64,000 bases of DNA from Symsagittifera roscoffensis. Its lineage: Eukaryota > Xenacoelomorpha > Acoela > Convolutidae. Position 1 is the first letter of the stretch; every line of letters starts with the position of its first letter. A program made the position numbers and the translations under genes. The stretch covers positions 51,256,514 through 51,320,513 of the forward strand of contig NC_087070.1 in assembly GCF_963678635.1 (NCBI RefSeq). The letters run 5' to 3'. Below are positions 40,620 to 51,833 of the stretch, in pieces. The notes beneath the pieces are model-generated. The model was not told the origin of the DNA and did not search any database. It worked only from the letters and a program-made list of their open reading frames with translations.

Positions 40620-41787
40620 TAATTTTTCCGACTTTTGTAACGAAACTAACGGAATAATTGTGCTCGGGCTGTTTTTTTCAGACAAACTTCGACTTTTTAA
40701 CTAGTCATTTTTGACAGTTTTTTGATTTATTGTTAAAAGGTATTGTTGTCTTGAGCTCAAATTTGAAAAAATATTTCACCTGTGACCCTTTTTCGTAAAG
40801 TTATGGAGTTTTAAAGATTGCCATTTTGGCCAATTTGGGACAATTACCGCGCGATAAGTTTCGCGCTATAACGCGTAAGCCGAAATTTAATCCGTCATAG
40901 AAATTGTTCCAAATTAGTCGAAGGAAGCTTATTTGCCATTAGTGATTTGCTACTAGGAGCGGAATTTATCACTTTGTACTTCAAATGGTATTTGGGGGAA
41001 TGAAATTCACAAAAAATCTCAAATTAAAAAATGTTTATTTATTTTTTTTTTGCATTTCTGTTTCTCATGTTATTACTGCTCTATAAACCTTAAAAGGCAA
41101 TTGGAACATTCGGGACTTTGCCTTGATACGAGCAGTTTTGTTTAAATTTGATGGAAAAAAGAAAAAGATCAAAGATCCGCCCAGAGAATAGATCCTCGCT
41201 TAATTTGAGTTCGAGTAGCTAAAAGGTTGAATAGCGAATAGCGTTGACTGTGAATGAATTTAAAATAAAGACGACCGCTCGTATCAGAGGAAGCCCTGAA
41301 TGTTCCGAGTGTCTTTTAAGGTCTATGGAGCCGTAATAATATAAAAAATTACATGTAAAAAATATAATAAATTGTTTTTCTAAAACTTTAGATTTTTTTT
41401 GCGAAAATCATCCCCCACACGCCATTTAAAATACAAAAGGATAGATTGTAACAACTCAATTTGGCAAATAATCTTCCTTTAACCGAATTGGATTGATTTC
41501 TAAGACGGATTAAATCTCCGCTTACGCGTTAATTGCGCGAAATATATCGCTCGTTAATTGTCCCAAATTGGCAAAATTGACAATCATTAAGCCCCTATAA
41601 CTTTACAAAAAACAATCACAAGTCATTTATTTTTTCAAAATTAAGCTCAGGACATGAATACTTTTTGAATGATACAAAAAATCCGTCAAAAATGGCTAGT
41701 TAAAAAGTCGAAAGTTGTCTGAAGAAGTAAAACCCACCGGAACCCAAATATTCCTTTACTTTCGTTACGAAAGTCGGAACAAAAATT
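40620..41787. mobile_element. Foldback element with about 250-bp inverted arms
   Basis: The left arm starts taatttttccgacttttgtaacg (40619) and the right arm ends cgttacgaaagtcggaacaaaaatt (41787). The arms also share cttcgactttttaactag.catttttgac and, inward, gttatggagttttaaagattgcc plus the GC-containing cgcgcga/taacgcgtaagc segment against gcttacgcgttaattgcgcg. No protein is encoded. A solo arm of the same family lies at 62430-62770. Confidence 0.82.
41085..41324. mobile_element. Smaller foldback nested inside the 40.6-41.8 kb element
   Basis: Left aaaccttaaaaggcaattggaacattcggg…gatacgagc; right gctcgtatcagagg…cctgaatgttccgagtgtcttttaaggtct: inverted arms of about 50 bp. The same terminus occurs singly near 57988-58045 and in part near 785. 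Confidence 0.75.
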
Positions 41788-42883
41788 GAAATGAGTTTCA
41801 GTCATCTGTTTGTTTAAAAAATGCATACAATTGTTCATTATTGAAATTGGGAGACAAGTTTTTGAAAAATAATTGTAAGCCAAACCCCCAGAAGTTAATC
41901 AAAAAGAGTGCATATAAATAAAATATCTTTTTTTTCTTCTAATCGACAAAAGCTGTACGAAAAGTCAATCAAAACCGGAAATGAGAAAAAATCATTAGTG
42001 TTACTCCTTCACTTTCTTGGAAAGTCGGAAGAGAAAACCTGATATTTAAACATTCTAACAAATCTTTAAATTTAAGAGCAGAGAGCTGATCTACCCTTCC
42101 TTCACATACACATGTTCATTCCGAAAGTAGCGACAAAGTGATAATTTTAACGCAAACTTTCAGCCAACTTTCCGAAAAATTCCATAATAATCAATAAAAA
42201 GGACACGAGATATTTTTATAAAATCAACCATTTATTTTTGCTTATGGTCAATTTTTTTGTACTTTTTTATATGATGACCACGAAAAGCAACCATTCATTT
42301 CAAACCTAAAAAGAGTAGATTTTGTCAAAAATACAAAAGGTTATATTTAAAAGTTTTATAGATCTGAAGAAAAAAAATGAGACAAAAAAAAACATTTCGA
42401 AACAAAGGTTTCCCGAGAAAGAATCTCTTCTGATCAATTTATATGGTCAAATTCAATCTTTATGAAACTCACTCAGAACACCCCAATTTTTTTTTAGTTT
42501 AGCTGTTTTGTTTTGTCCAGTTTTTACAACTTGTAAACAGAAATCAAGTTGTTTTGTACCATTTTTTAGTTTTTTAACTGTGAAGTAAAATTTTTCCGCA
42601 TTCCGGCATTTTAAAACGTTTAAGATGTTTTTTTTTCTATTTAGTAGTTCATTGAAATTCAACAAACGAAATTATACCAAAAATGAAAAGTTCATTAACG
42701 TTTAACCAAAATTGATACGGGTCTCTTTCTGAGCAGAAATTTGAAATTTATTGAGCAAACTCTCCTTTTAAAATACAAATTTTGACTGTGTCGCTAATTG
42801 TTTGTTTCTTTATTTGATCTAAAACCCAATCCACTCTACTTTAACTTTAAACTTTCTTTTTGAACCTATTTCAAAATTTTTGA
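41788..42883. other. Upstream region of secreted-family locus 3
   Basis: Mostly AT-rich non-coding DNA. From about 42690 it is alignable to 57590-57778 upstream of locus 4 (aagttcatt…, attgagcaaact, ttgtttctttatttgatct, cattt.aaaa.ttttgaatgctttt), so promoter-proximal sequence was duplicated with the gene. Confidence 0.5.
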
Positions 42884-43068
42884 ATGCTTTTATTCAAAGT
42901 TTTATTATGTTTCAATTTTTTTGGATTATTTTTTGCCTTCAACGACGATATCGTTGTAGAACCATTCAGCCCGTCTAAATGGTCGTCCGTATCTTACATT
43001 ATTCCTGTGCTTTCGGCTCATACCTACATTTTGGTAACCGCTTGTAGATTTCATAGCAACTACTACAG
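42884..43068 (+). CDS. Secreted-family locus 3, exon 1 (signal peptide)
   Basis: ATG at 42884 opens MLLFKVLLCFNFFGLFFAF, a strong signal peptide, followed by DDIVVEP…PSKWSSVSYIIPV, which matches the start of the complete paralogue at 6714. The exon ends …NYYCAG-type sequence tactacag/gtgagt at 43068 (185 nt, phase 2). Its paralogue at 57779-57963 has the same length and phase. The product is probably extracellular; function is unknown. The next exon that restores alignment is at 50117, giving an intron of about 7.0 kb. Confidence 0.75.
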
Positions 43069-43336
43069 GTGAGTCTTTCATGTTTACAAAAAGTTGAAAA
43101 GTTGTTTTTGGAAAAAGCTTCGGCACAAAATTCTTTAAAATAATGTTAATTAAATTAACAACTAGCTATAATGCAAAAAATTTTGCGTGGAAGGTATGCG
43201 CAGTCGAGCAACGCGCAGTAAATAGTCACACTTTTGAATTTTTTGTCTGAACTCAACGTTCTCACGCAAACCAACTTCAGTTTGCCGGCAAAAAATTTTG
43301 CCGGCTATTAATGAAATTTTTTTTAAAGGAAACAGT

Positions 43337-43571
43337 TCATGCAAATGACACCAAACTATACAGCATGTGTCAAAGAGAAGAAAAAACTTCAAAACATTTT
43401 GGCCAAAAAACTTAACTCTCAAGATGTAAAAAAAATCGCAAAAAATATACATTGTCTCCGTGCTAATGGAACCGTAGTTTTGAAGCTCAACAAAGAAGCT
43501 GGAAAAATTGCTACAAAACTTGGGAAGAAATTAAAACTCTTGTATTTTTTTTCGCAAATTTGCAAAACTTA
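43337..43571 (+). other. Conserved intronic block with an open frame
   Basis: A frame of about 78 codons (MQMTPNYTACVKEKKKLQ…), Lys-rich, preceded by an acceptor-like ttttttttaaag. It could follow exon 1 in phase (…NYYR/KQFMQM). The matching block in locus 4 (58583 on) keeps the first 20 codons but then hits stops. The other frame alignment (exon at 50117) fits the complete paralogue better, so I treat this as an alternative exon candidate or repeat. Confidence 0.3.
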
Positions 43572-45203
43572 AAAACTTAGAGTCGAGATTTGCGATGTCT
43601 CATTATAAGACAAACACGGCTCAGTTTTGGCATTTACAAATCGATGCGAATTTGCAATATTAGACTAGAGAAAACGAAACCCGAGAGTTTAATACCGGTC
43701 CTATCCAGAAACTATAAAAAGTTGAAAATAAAGGCAAAAACGTCGGTGACATCTGGAATCTTTTAATACTCGCAACAACATAGTCTTTTCTTCTGTCTCG
43801 CCGCGGCTCAAGTACTTTATTAAGTCGTACAGCCAAAGCCTGCTCCTAATTACATACACACAAACAGGGTAGGGGTGGGTTTAGTATGGGGTGAATTTAA
43901 AAGGGACGGGGATCTGACGCGTTCCATCTCAGCGATTCCACTCTTTTATCAGCCAAAATTTCCCCGTTTGTTTTTTTCTTTGTTGTAAGGTTTTTTGCAG
44001 GCACCTTCAACATCAATTTTTACCAGCCGAAAAACTGGTTAAAAAAACTCTATTACGAAACCAAACTGTGCACTGGATAGGCGCACAATTTTGTCTCTGT
44101 AAGTGTCTGGAATCCAAGGACATGTCTTTGAACAACTTTCAAATTTCAATTGCATTTCTTTCACAAATTTTCCGTGACTTCCGCGTACAACGACCTGTTT
44201 CGCAAAAAAAAGTAAAATCTGCTAAATTTTTCAAGCTGAATCCGCAAATGTTAGCGGTATTCTCATATTTGTTTTGAGTGAACGAAACCAGTTCTTGCAT
44301 ACAAAACTTTCATTATTTTATCTAGCGGTATTGAAAATCATAAATTCTACTTTGTCAGTCAAATTGAGGACTAAATCTTAAATTATTCGTTAACTAAATC
44401 GATGGGATGTAACGATTTTGAAATGTGGAGAATATCCAGTCTGACAAAACTTTAAAAATGAGTGAAAATCATCTCTCATTGGACTGTATGCAGTTGGAAT
44501 CTATTAGTACTCAATTTGATACCATGTTTGAAATTACAATCTTGCTTTCATGTCGGATTATTTTGTGTTTAACAAGTTGTTGGACTCCATTGGACTCGGT
44601 ATAATTAAATATATTGCGTTTCAAACAGTGGGGCGATTCAGAATTCTGCGACCTAGTTGAATTGATAAATAACTGACGCGTCACTATGTCCCGAAATGGC
44701 CGCTGTACAACGTAGTTCATACTGCCCCTCTACAAAAGAGGCCACGCCTTCGTATAGTACAAATGCTAACCTGTACTAGTCGTTGTACTAGTCGTAGCTT
44801 TTCAAATTTTAATTGGCGTCTTGAGGGTCGTTTTTTGCTTGATTCAGGGATGCTTTTTTTAATCAAATTTTTACTTTGAATTTGAAAATTTACTTACAGG
44901 CTTTTGCCCTCTAAATTGACTACGGATTGAATTCCATGATGCCGTGAGAATCTACTTTGCTAAATCACTATTCCCATTGGGCCTCACTCGAAATGCTATA
45001 TTGATCTACCTGGATATCTGGTGCTGCATATCTTGGTAAACTTGTGGTTCGCAGTGTTTTTTTTTCGAGTATCTTGCTCTTTTTCAGCTTTGCGATAAAG
45101 ACGACATGTCGACGGCCATAGATTTTGGATGTGGTGATACCGACACATGAGAACCGAGGTAGCTTAGAATTTCCTGTTTAGACAGAGGTGATTCATGCTG
45201 GCG

Positions 45204-45500
45204 TTATAACAAGGGGCCTAAATGGACATATCGCAGAGTGGTATGCGGATGCCCATATGTCGGCAGCATCGGTGAGTTTAATGGTTGCGGGGGTGCACGC
45301 AAAGGGCCTTCCGTTGCCGTTGGTTTATTTGATGTTGTCTCTGCTTTGGCGATTGGTGACGGAAACACAGAGGTATTGGTAGACACTGCATTTTTCGATA
45401 GAGAACTTGGAGGCACTGGTAATGAGCTATCAACGTTCGACTTTTTACATGATTACAGAGACTTTCAGTAGATTTGACGACAAAATGAGATGAAACTTTC
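45204..45500 (-). CDS. Candidate Ser/Pro/Thr-rich exon, unrecognised
   Basis: The minus-strand frame, open from beyond 45490 to a stop at 45204, encodes a low-complexity segment (PPSSLSKNAVSTNTSVFPSP…, then PPQPLNSPMLPTYGHPHTT). Base composition is more GC-rich than its surroundings (45100-45430). The opposite strand also has open frames, so strand choice is uncertain. There is no recognised domain or clear splice site. It lies inside the long intron of locus 3. Confidence 0.3.
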
Positions 45501-46807
45501 CAATGGAAAGAAATGATTCGATGAGATGAAGGATTTAGAGATGAAATGATTTTATGAGATTAAACAGTTCGATGAGACGAATTATTGCAACTGATGTTGA
45601 GTACAAGAAGAGGTTTAATGATTTCGATTTTGAAATTTTGCGGCGAATGATTTGAGATTATGCGGCTAAATGCTCCCCTTACAATTACGATGCACTCAAA
45701 TACTTACCACACCCAACTCAATCAAACACACCATTTTTAAAAGGACCATCAAGATTAGAGTCCAGCAATTGCTTATAATTTATTGTTTTGTAGTACTCCA
45801 TGCGTTTTTAGCATTTTATACTTCTTGTCAGTGAAAAAGTCCTCATCAGTGAAGCAATAAACGCTGGATCAGGGAAAATGTCATGAGTCAATTATATCAA
45901 AAATAAAGTCACTCCCTGATTTAAACAAGTCATTTAGTCATTAAACCGATCCGATCACCACCTTTTAGTTGTTTAGTCATCTCATTTCAATTTCATTACT
46001 AATTTCCACTCATTCCTCATTTCAGTTTTTTTATAGTTCAGCATTTCTTTCAGGTTTTTTATTCCTTGTATTTTGCTAAGTAGCACATTTTGAGGTTTTT
46101 CTGCCATTATTGTAATCTGGAAATATGCAGTGTTTTTCATTTTTCAGCGGTTGCTGCAAAAAAATTTAAGCGTTTCATTCAACAGAAAAAAGTTTGAGCC
46201 AATAAAAAATCCAAAAACAAAACGATGCTTCTGTTCTTACCAGAAGGTTTCAAAAAGCAATCGTTCAAAGTCAGGAAGCAATCCTGGCCTAGATGGTCTT
46301 GTTAGAACAAGCTGGAAGTGTTAAAAAGGTGATTATAATCAACAACGACCTTTTTGAGTCGTAGTGCACAGTCAGTTTTGTTGCGAACTCTGGGATACTG
46401 CGGGACTTAAGCCACCAGGCAGTGACAGTTTACAGAGTAGGTTTTCCACATATCGAAACACATATCGAAACAAGGAAGAGTAGAAAACACATATCGAAAC
46501 AAGGAAACGAGCAGAAAAATCACTGCGCAAAGATTTGATAAATTTTTTAAATCAGACAGAAAAAACACCCTCAGAGCCCGATGCCCAGTAAAAAAAAAGA
46601 AAAAAACGTGAGAGAAAAATTTAAATCACCCTGATCTTTTCAGCCGCCAGAAAGCGACATTCCGTTGAAATTTCCACCTTGTGTCAACAGTGTATTTAAA
46701 AGTATAGTATCATGTAATTGGTCAACATGTAAATAGTTGCTAATTAATCACACCCTGTTCACTCGGCTGCATTCAAATTGGTTATTTGTGACTATTAATA
46801 GCCTGGT

Positions 46808-47053
46808 TTACCTTGCGTGCTGAAGAAAAGCTCCGTGTACATTTTTATAAACCGATTGCAAATTGAAACGAGCTTTTTCTGGGTTAACCTCTATCAAAAA
46901 TGCAGATATCAACCTGCGAAGGCGTGCTGTTTTGGCGGAGTTTGCTGAAAAAATTTCTTTGTATTTAGTCCTTGACTCATTATTAATGTTTCCAAAAAAA
47001 ATTTGACTTAATCCCTTGCTGCTAACTTGTGGAACGAAAACGTTTGACGGCAA
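46808..47053 (-). CDS. Candidate small ORF, unrecognised
   Basis: An about 80-codon minus-strand frame (…QVSSKGLSQIFFGNINNESR…) with balanced composition and a basic, helical C-terminal half (AKTARLRRLISAFLIEVNPEKARFN). It ends TAA at 46808. No family, signal peptide or splice evidence is seen. It is located in the intron of locus 3 and may be chance. Confidence 0.22.
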   Translation of the reverse strand: MPSNVFVPQVSSKGLSQIFFGNINNESRTKYKEIFSANSAKTARLRRLISAFLIEVNPEKARFNLQSVYKNVHGAFLQHAR

Positions 47054-50000
47054 AAAGCTTCTTTTTTATTTGCTTCTAATTGAACTGTTTTCTAGATTGG
47101 CATATTTTGGTCCTGTACGCATTATGCAATGTTGGTCCTAAAAGAAGGCCAACTCATTCAATAAGACGGCCCTTTCATGCAAAAACTAAACGGTAAAGCG
47201 TGTAAAAACTGATGTAACGACAAATTAAAGTTACTTTCAAAAACACAAAAGTGTTCATGAAAATAATCCATTATCAAGCTGTTCTGATCGGTTCTGAGTT
47301 GTTCGCGCGCAAAGTGAAAATAGTAAGGTCAAGGTAAAAATGAAAAATAAAATTAAACTGAAAAGAACTGATGAATTAGTGTACAGATTGCTGGAGTTTA
47401 TTACAAAATTGGCACAGTGTGTTTGATCAGTTTGCAGGAACTGAGGTAGATGAATTAGCTTACTTCAATTCAATGAGTTGGCAGAAACTGAAAACGAGGT
47501 TGGGGGTTGACAAGAAACTGAAAACGAAGTTGACAAGAATTGCGATCGAAGTTTGAGTTTGCTTAACTGTTAGCAGTAATTGAGTTGGAACTTACTGGTG
47601 ACCACCTAGTAAATACATGGTTTAAAATAAAACACTACTCGCTGGTAATTTCCTGGTAAATTAACTGTTTAATTTTAAGCGCCAGTAAATGTGTAACTAG
47701 AATCTACAAACAAAATGAGGTTTCCACCAACAAATGGTGAATTTTGCTTATTAATTTCAAATTCTGCGTGAAGTTGTGGATTCCGCAACATCTTTATTTT
47801 ACTATACACACATTTTATTCTTTGGTTGAATTTTCCACAAATGGTTCCGGCTTCTACAAATTAAGTGTCGGATTCCGTAATCTTACTCATGTTTGAAACG
47901 AATTTGAGCGGTACAGTGTTTTTTACCCTTTGTTTGACGAACCCAAAACAGCAAAAAAGATCAAACAAAAGTAGTAAGGTTGCAAAATCCGTGATAAAAA
48001 TGATTTTGGCCGCAGAATCCGCTGAAAACTCCCAATATGTCCAAATTGGCCTCGTAATGTTCCAAAATTGGCTTTTATGACCTCTTTTTCAAGCAATTCT
48101 TATAACAAAAATGTCAAAATGAAATGGAGTTCACTTCTTTTTGATGTTTTTTTCTTGATATATCTTTTTTCAGTCAGAGTTCTTTTACGAAGTAAAATTT
48201 GTAAAACGATTAAAACTGAGGAAAAACGCTTGGAAAAAAAATTTGTAAACATCAATTAATATAATTCCTTTGATTTTTTGTTTCCACGAACAAATATAAA
48301 AGTCAAGTGATCTGATTCTAGCTTAATTCGTCGGATTTGTGTTCTCTGCTTAATTAACAGACAATTTTAAAATTACCACAGAACACTAAGAGTATGAAAT
48401 TTTTCAGTTCTTTCAATTTGAAGTAAAGTAGCATTGTTTAATATCGCATTTACAACAACAACAACAAAACAAACCGTATGCAATTTAACGTTTTTGCGAA
48501 TTGTTTTGAGCCATGGAACAATTTTGAGTGCAATCGCACTCATAAAAAAGAATTAAGATCAATTTGAGTGACAAACCAGGATCTAGAGCCAAAAACATTG
48601 ATTTGAATTGATTTAAATTGATCTTATTCCGTTGCCTAAATAGTTAGTTTTTGTAGATTTTAAATTGACTTGTTTTTATCTTTCCAATTTTTTAGGGTTG
48701 TTTTTAAGTCGATCGATATCGTTCAAACCAAACTAAACTTTTTCGAAATTTGTTTTGATACCCGGGTTGACCTCCATCCACCGAAAACGATTAGCATACA
48801 ATTCCATACAAAAAAAACTGATTTTAATTCCATGCATCAATTGTACGGAGAAAGGCTTATCAATCAATTTCCAAAAAAGAAATTCTAAAAAAAAGGTTTT
48901 TTTTCCATAAACAATTCTGATCAAAAAAATGTCAAAATTCCAAAAGTGCAATATGACAGAAAAGGAAGTCAGTGTAAATGAGCTTCAAAAAAGTTGAGAG
49001 CATTGATTTTTAATCAATTTCTGGAAAAATGGTTGTCGTGAAATTCCCATATATGAAACTATGTGATAGGCATTTTTGATTGCGACGCAAAAAATTTTTC
49101 AAGGTATTTCTAAATTGTCCCAAAAATTTATCGTTTTTTTAAACGCAACACTAACTATGGACTCAAACCAATTTTTACACGTTTTGGTGACGGTAGACTT
49201 GAGAAAACCAAGTTAATTAATTTTTGTGTTTAGTTACGAACGCATCCCAATAAATTTCAGAATTAAGTGTAAAAATTCAAATTTTTTAATTCATGGAAAA
49301 ACAAATATCGTACAATTTTCATATATCGAAAACTGCTCGCCATAGAGTTTTCATCAATATTCTGTACGTATGAAATTCTATGGAATTGTGTGCTTCGAAG
49401 TTTAAATTACGGAAATTTGTATCATAAGACGTTTTGGTCAACCCGGGTAGTTTCGATTCAAATTAGTAAGTTACTACTTATTATATTGGAGTTAGTCACT
49501 GGCTTCTGTTTTTTGATTATTATGGCGTTTTTTGATCCCGGGTTAACCTGTTTCATTAAAAAAACCCTTCAGCATGAAAATAATGTCTTAAATTTAATTC
49601 GATATCGTAGAAATTATTTAGTTAAAAACAATTTGCTAAAAATAAAACTATTCTCAAACAAAATGACTAATTTTTTTTTTTGACATTAGGAACCGTTAAA
49701 AGCTGTTGTAGATTAATAAAAAAAGTAGTAGCTTTGTATGATCAATTTTTACATCATAATAACTTTATAATTATCATTTTAAATCAATCCTAATCCGTTT
49801 TTTCAGTGCGCGCATTTCATGGTCGGATTTTGAGAGCACAAAATTTGAACACAAATGGATTTGAAGTGCGTAAACAAATTACAGCAGGTTAACCAAACCA
49901 GAAAAACTCAAACGCTTATACCTTCACCGAAAAACAGTTTTTTTTTCATTTTCTTTTATTGTGCAACAAAATAGTTGAAGAAGTTTTGAAAACTTTTTGT

Positions 50001-50116
50001 TGCATTTTCGAATCACGGGAAGAAAATGTGTGGATTTAAGTATTTTAGATAAGAAAAAGGGCTCGTATTTGGTTGAAAACACATAGTTACAATAAATTTT
50101 ATTCTTTTTTTGACAG

Positions 50117-50270
50117 CCTGTCCAGTTATTCTGCCAACAATAGGAGCCAACCAACATTGGAAGTGTACAACCCTAGTAGATTAGAAGGATACATTCGTTA
50201 TAGATCATATCAACAGACCACTCTGCCTCAAATCAATCGAATAAAAGGGCTATTTTTCTTTTCCTTTTAA
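50117..50270 (+). CDS. Secreted-family locus 3, exon 2
   Basis: Acceptor tttttttgacag at 50105-50116. Spliced in phase 2 from exon 1 it reads S-LSSYSANNRSQPTLEVYNPSRLEGYIRYRSYQQTTLPQ…, aligning with residues from about 61 of the complete paralogue. The matching exon in locus 4 (60809) differs mainly at third codon positions (TAT/TAC, CAG/CAA, CTG/TTG, ATC/ATT), a coding signature. No donor is obvious: the frame runs to TAA at 50268-50270 after IKGLFFFSF, and locus 4 likewise stops shortly after IKGIFF. Either the transcript can end here with a short protein or an unconventional donor is used. Confidence 0.65.
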
Positions 50271-50680
50271 ATGTTGCATTTTGACCAATTTCATATTATA
50301 CCCTTGAACTATGAGTTGCCGAGGGGATGGAGAACAGATCATTTATAAGGGAATAATGATTCTTTTTCTTAAAATTGGGCGCCAGTCTTTTTGTCATTAA
50401 AATAGAAATTCTTGGCTGTATATCGAAAAACTAATCCCCACGAAGCTTCTTTGTATTTGTAGCGGAATCTTTTTCGCTTCATTTATTTTTTGACAAATCA
50501 AATAAGTTTGTTGATACTTTCCTTTTTCTTAGTGTTTAAAAAAGGTAAATTTTGAGATATTGGGTCTTATCTTTCCGCATTGCTTAAACCTAAAAATTCA
50601 TTTGAAAAAGGATGAAAACTGATGAAAAAAAACGGATGAAAAATGATGAAGTTGTTTTTGGAGAAAAAACTGAAAAATAG
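50271..50680. other. Intron 2 of locus 3
   Basis: AT-rich; nothing else seen. Confidence 0.45.
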
Positions 50681-50777
50681 CCCATTGAAGATAATGCGAG
50701 AGACGAATGTGACAGGGTCTTCAGGCCAATATACAAACACCACAACTTCTTCGGCCTGCTAGAGGGATGTTGCGAAG
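50681..50777 (+). CDS. Secreted-family locus 3, exon 3
   Basis: A 97-nt exon. The acceptor is an AG at 50679-50680 (weak pyrimidine tract) and the donor tgcgaag/gtttta is at 50778. It encodes PIEDNARDECDRVFRPIYKHHNFFGLLEGCCE in two blocks that align with LEDSAQSELQKVFEP and the GCC pair of the complete paralogue. The locus 4 exon (62839-62935) has identical length and donor position. Phase 1 joins correctly with the exon at 51646, recreating G-Q-F after the GCC pair. Confidence 0.6.
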
Positions 50778-51645
50778 GTTTTAAACAGTGGCTTTAAATT
50801 ATACCAGATAAAACTAAACGCAGAATTTGTAGTCACTTATAACTTGCTCATCATAGGTGAAATAATCTATTCTATGTCTCAAAAAAAACCCACACAGTTT
50901 ATGGGAAATTTTGATTCTATTTTTAACCGCAACATCAATTATTATTTTAGTGATTTTTTTGCGAAGTCAAGCTTGAAAAGTTGTAACGTATTTTGGTTTA
51001 TTGAATCATGTTTTTTCAAAAACAAAAAACAGGACATAATTTTTACTGATGAAAAGTTATTGGTGTTTGTGTTTGTGGAAAAGAAGCACAAAAATATCAA
51101 GGAAAAATATAAGAACAATGAATTTAACTTTTACGTAGACGAAAAATGCCCACAAAATTTTCATGTATGGGAAAATGCTACTCATACAAATTACAACTAA
51201 TCTTCCGGAGGTAAATGGAAATAGATGACAAGCTGATTTTTTACATATGGAAGTTGTATGATTGGAAGTTTTGTTAGATATGTGTTAGAAATTTCATTTT
51301 GTTTGAAGAAGTCAGTGAGCAAAACAATTTGCCTCAAAACATGACATCGTGGATGCATTGATTGCATTGACGGGGAAAGTAGATAATTGAAACGTTGAAA
51401 AAGGACAAATTTCCACGGATTGACAAAAAAGTATAAGTAATGTTTGCAAAAGTAATTAAAAATAATTTGAATTTTTTCATGAAGTTGTCTAAGCCCTCTC
51501 CAAAAAAGTTGCACGAAATTACATATTCATTAAAATCACCTTTTTTCCGGCAACAAAAGCATCCCTTGCGCACTCGAATTAATTTTAAAAAAATTTTCAT
51601 CTGGAATTTTGTTCAGCTTCAATAAATTGAAAGCCACTTGCTTAG
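50778..51645. other. Intron 3 of locus 3
   Basis: About 870 bp. Frames on both strands (50844-51200 plus, 51197-51600 minus) are AT-composition artefacts with no conserved counterpart in locus 4. The intron ends in ccacttgcttag. Confidence 0.5.
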
Positions 51646-51833
51646 GGCAATTCATTGATTACTATTCTAATGGTTATTTTGACGCGTCTTTGACACCTGG
51701 ACTCTACTTAGAAAAACTGACAGACTACGGAACTCGGAACAAAATTCTGAACCATATTTGGTCCTTCTACATGCACGATTGTGGTGTGAATGTAATATAT
51801 AGACTTGGTTTTGGGACAGGCGATTTAAAAAGA
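51646..51833 (+). CDS. Secreted-family locus 3, exon 4
   Basis: Acceptor ccacttgcttag at 51634-51645, with the same site (ccacttgtttag) in locus 4. It encodes GQFIDYYSNGYFDASLTPG…, then DYGTRNKILNHIWSFYMHDCGVNVIYRLGFGTGDLKR, aligning with NQYFDYF…LTPKEYY…LNEIWAYYLPSCQQNIITKVGFGIGELKR of the complete paralogue. The donor is uncertain: AAAAGA/gcc would be a GC-type donor, and locus 4 has AAAAGG/gtc at the same place. If not spliced, the frame ends TAA at 51861-51863. Confidence 0.62.

Larger units (their letters stand above)
43069..50116. other. Long intron 1 of locus 3 with repeat debris
   Basis: About 7 kb. At 43196-43570 there is a block also present in intron 1 of locus 4 (58440-58780). 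Near 43750-43850 are satellite scraps (gccgcggctcaag), and at 44053-44110 one terminus of the cattacga-type family. At 46440-46510 there is a short tandem repeat (cacatatcgaaaca), at 47690-48060 aatccgca-type sequence ending ggcctcgtaatg, and at 48760-48800, 49435-49450 and 49535-49550 acccgggtt phrases. Apart from the candidate exons listed separately I see no gene. Confidence 0.5.

Noticed and set aside
51197..51600. Overlapping 105- and 88-codon minus-strand frames
   Set aside because: They lie in intron 3 of locus 3, are absent from locus 4, and have AT-driven composition.
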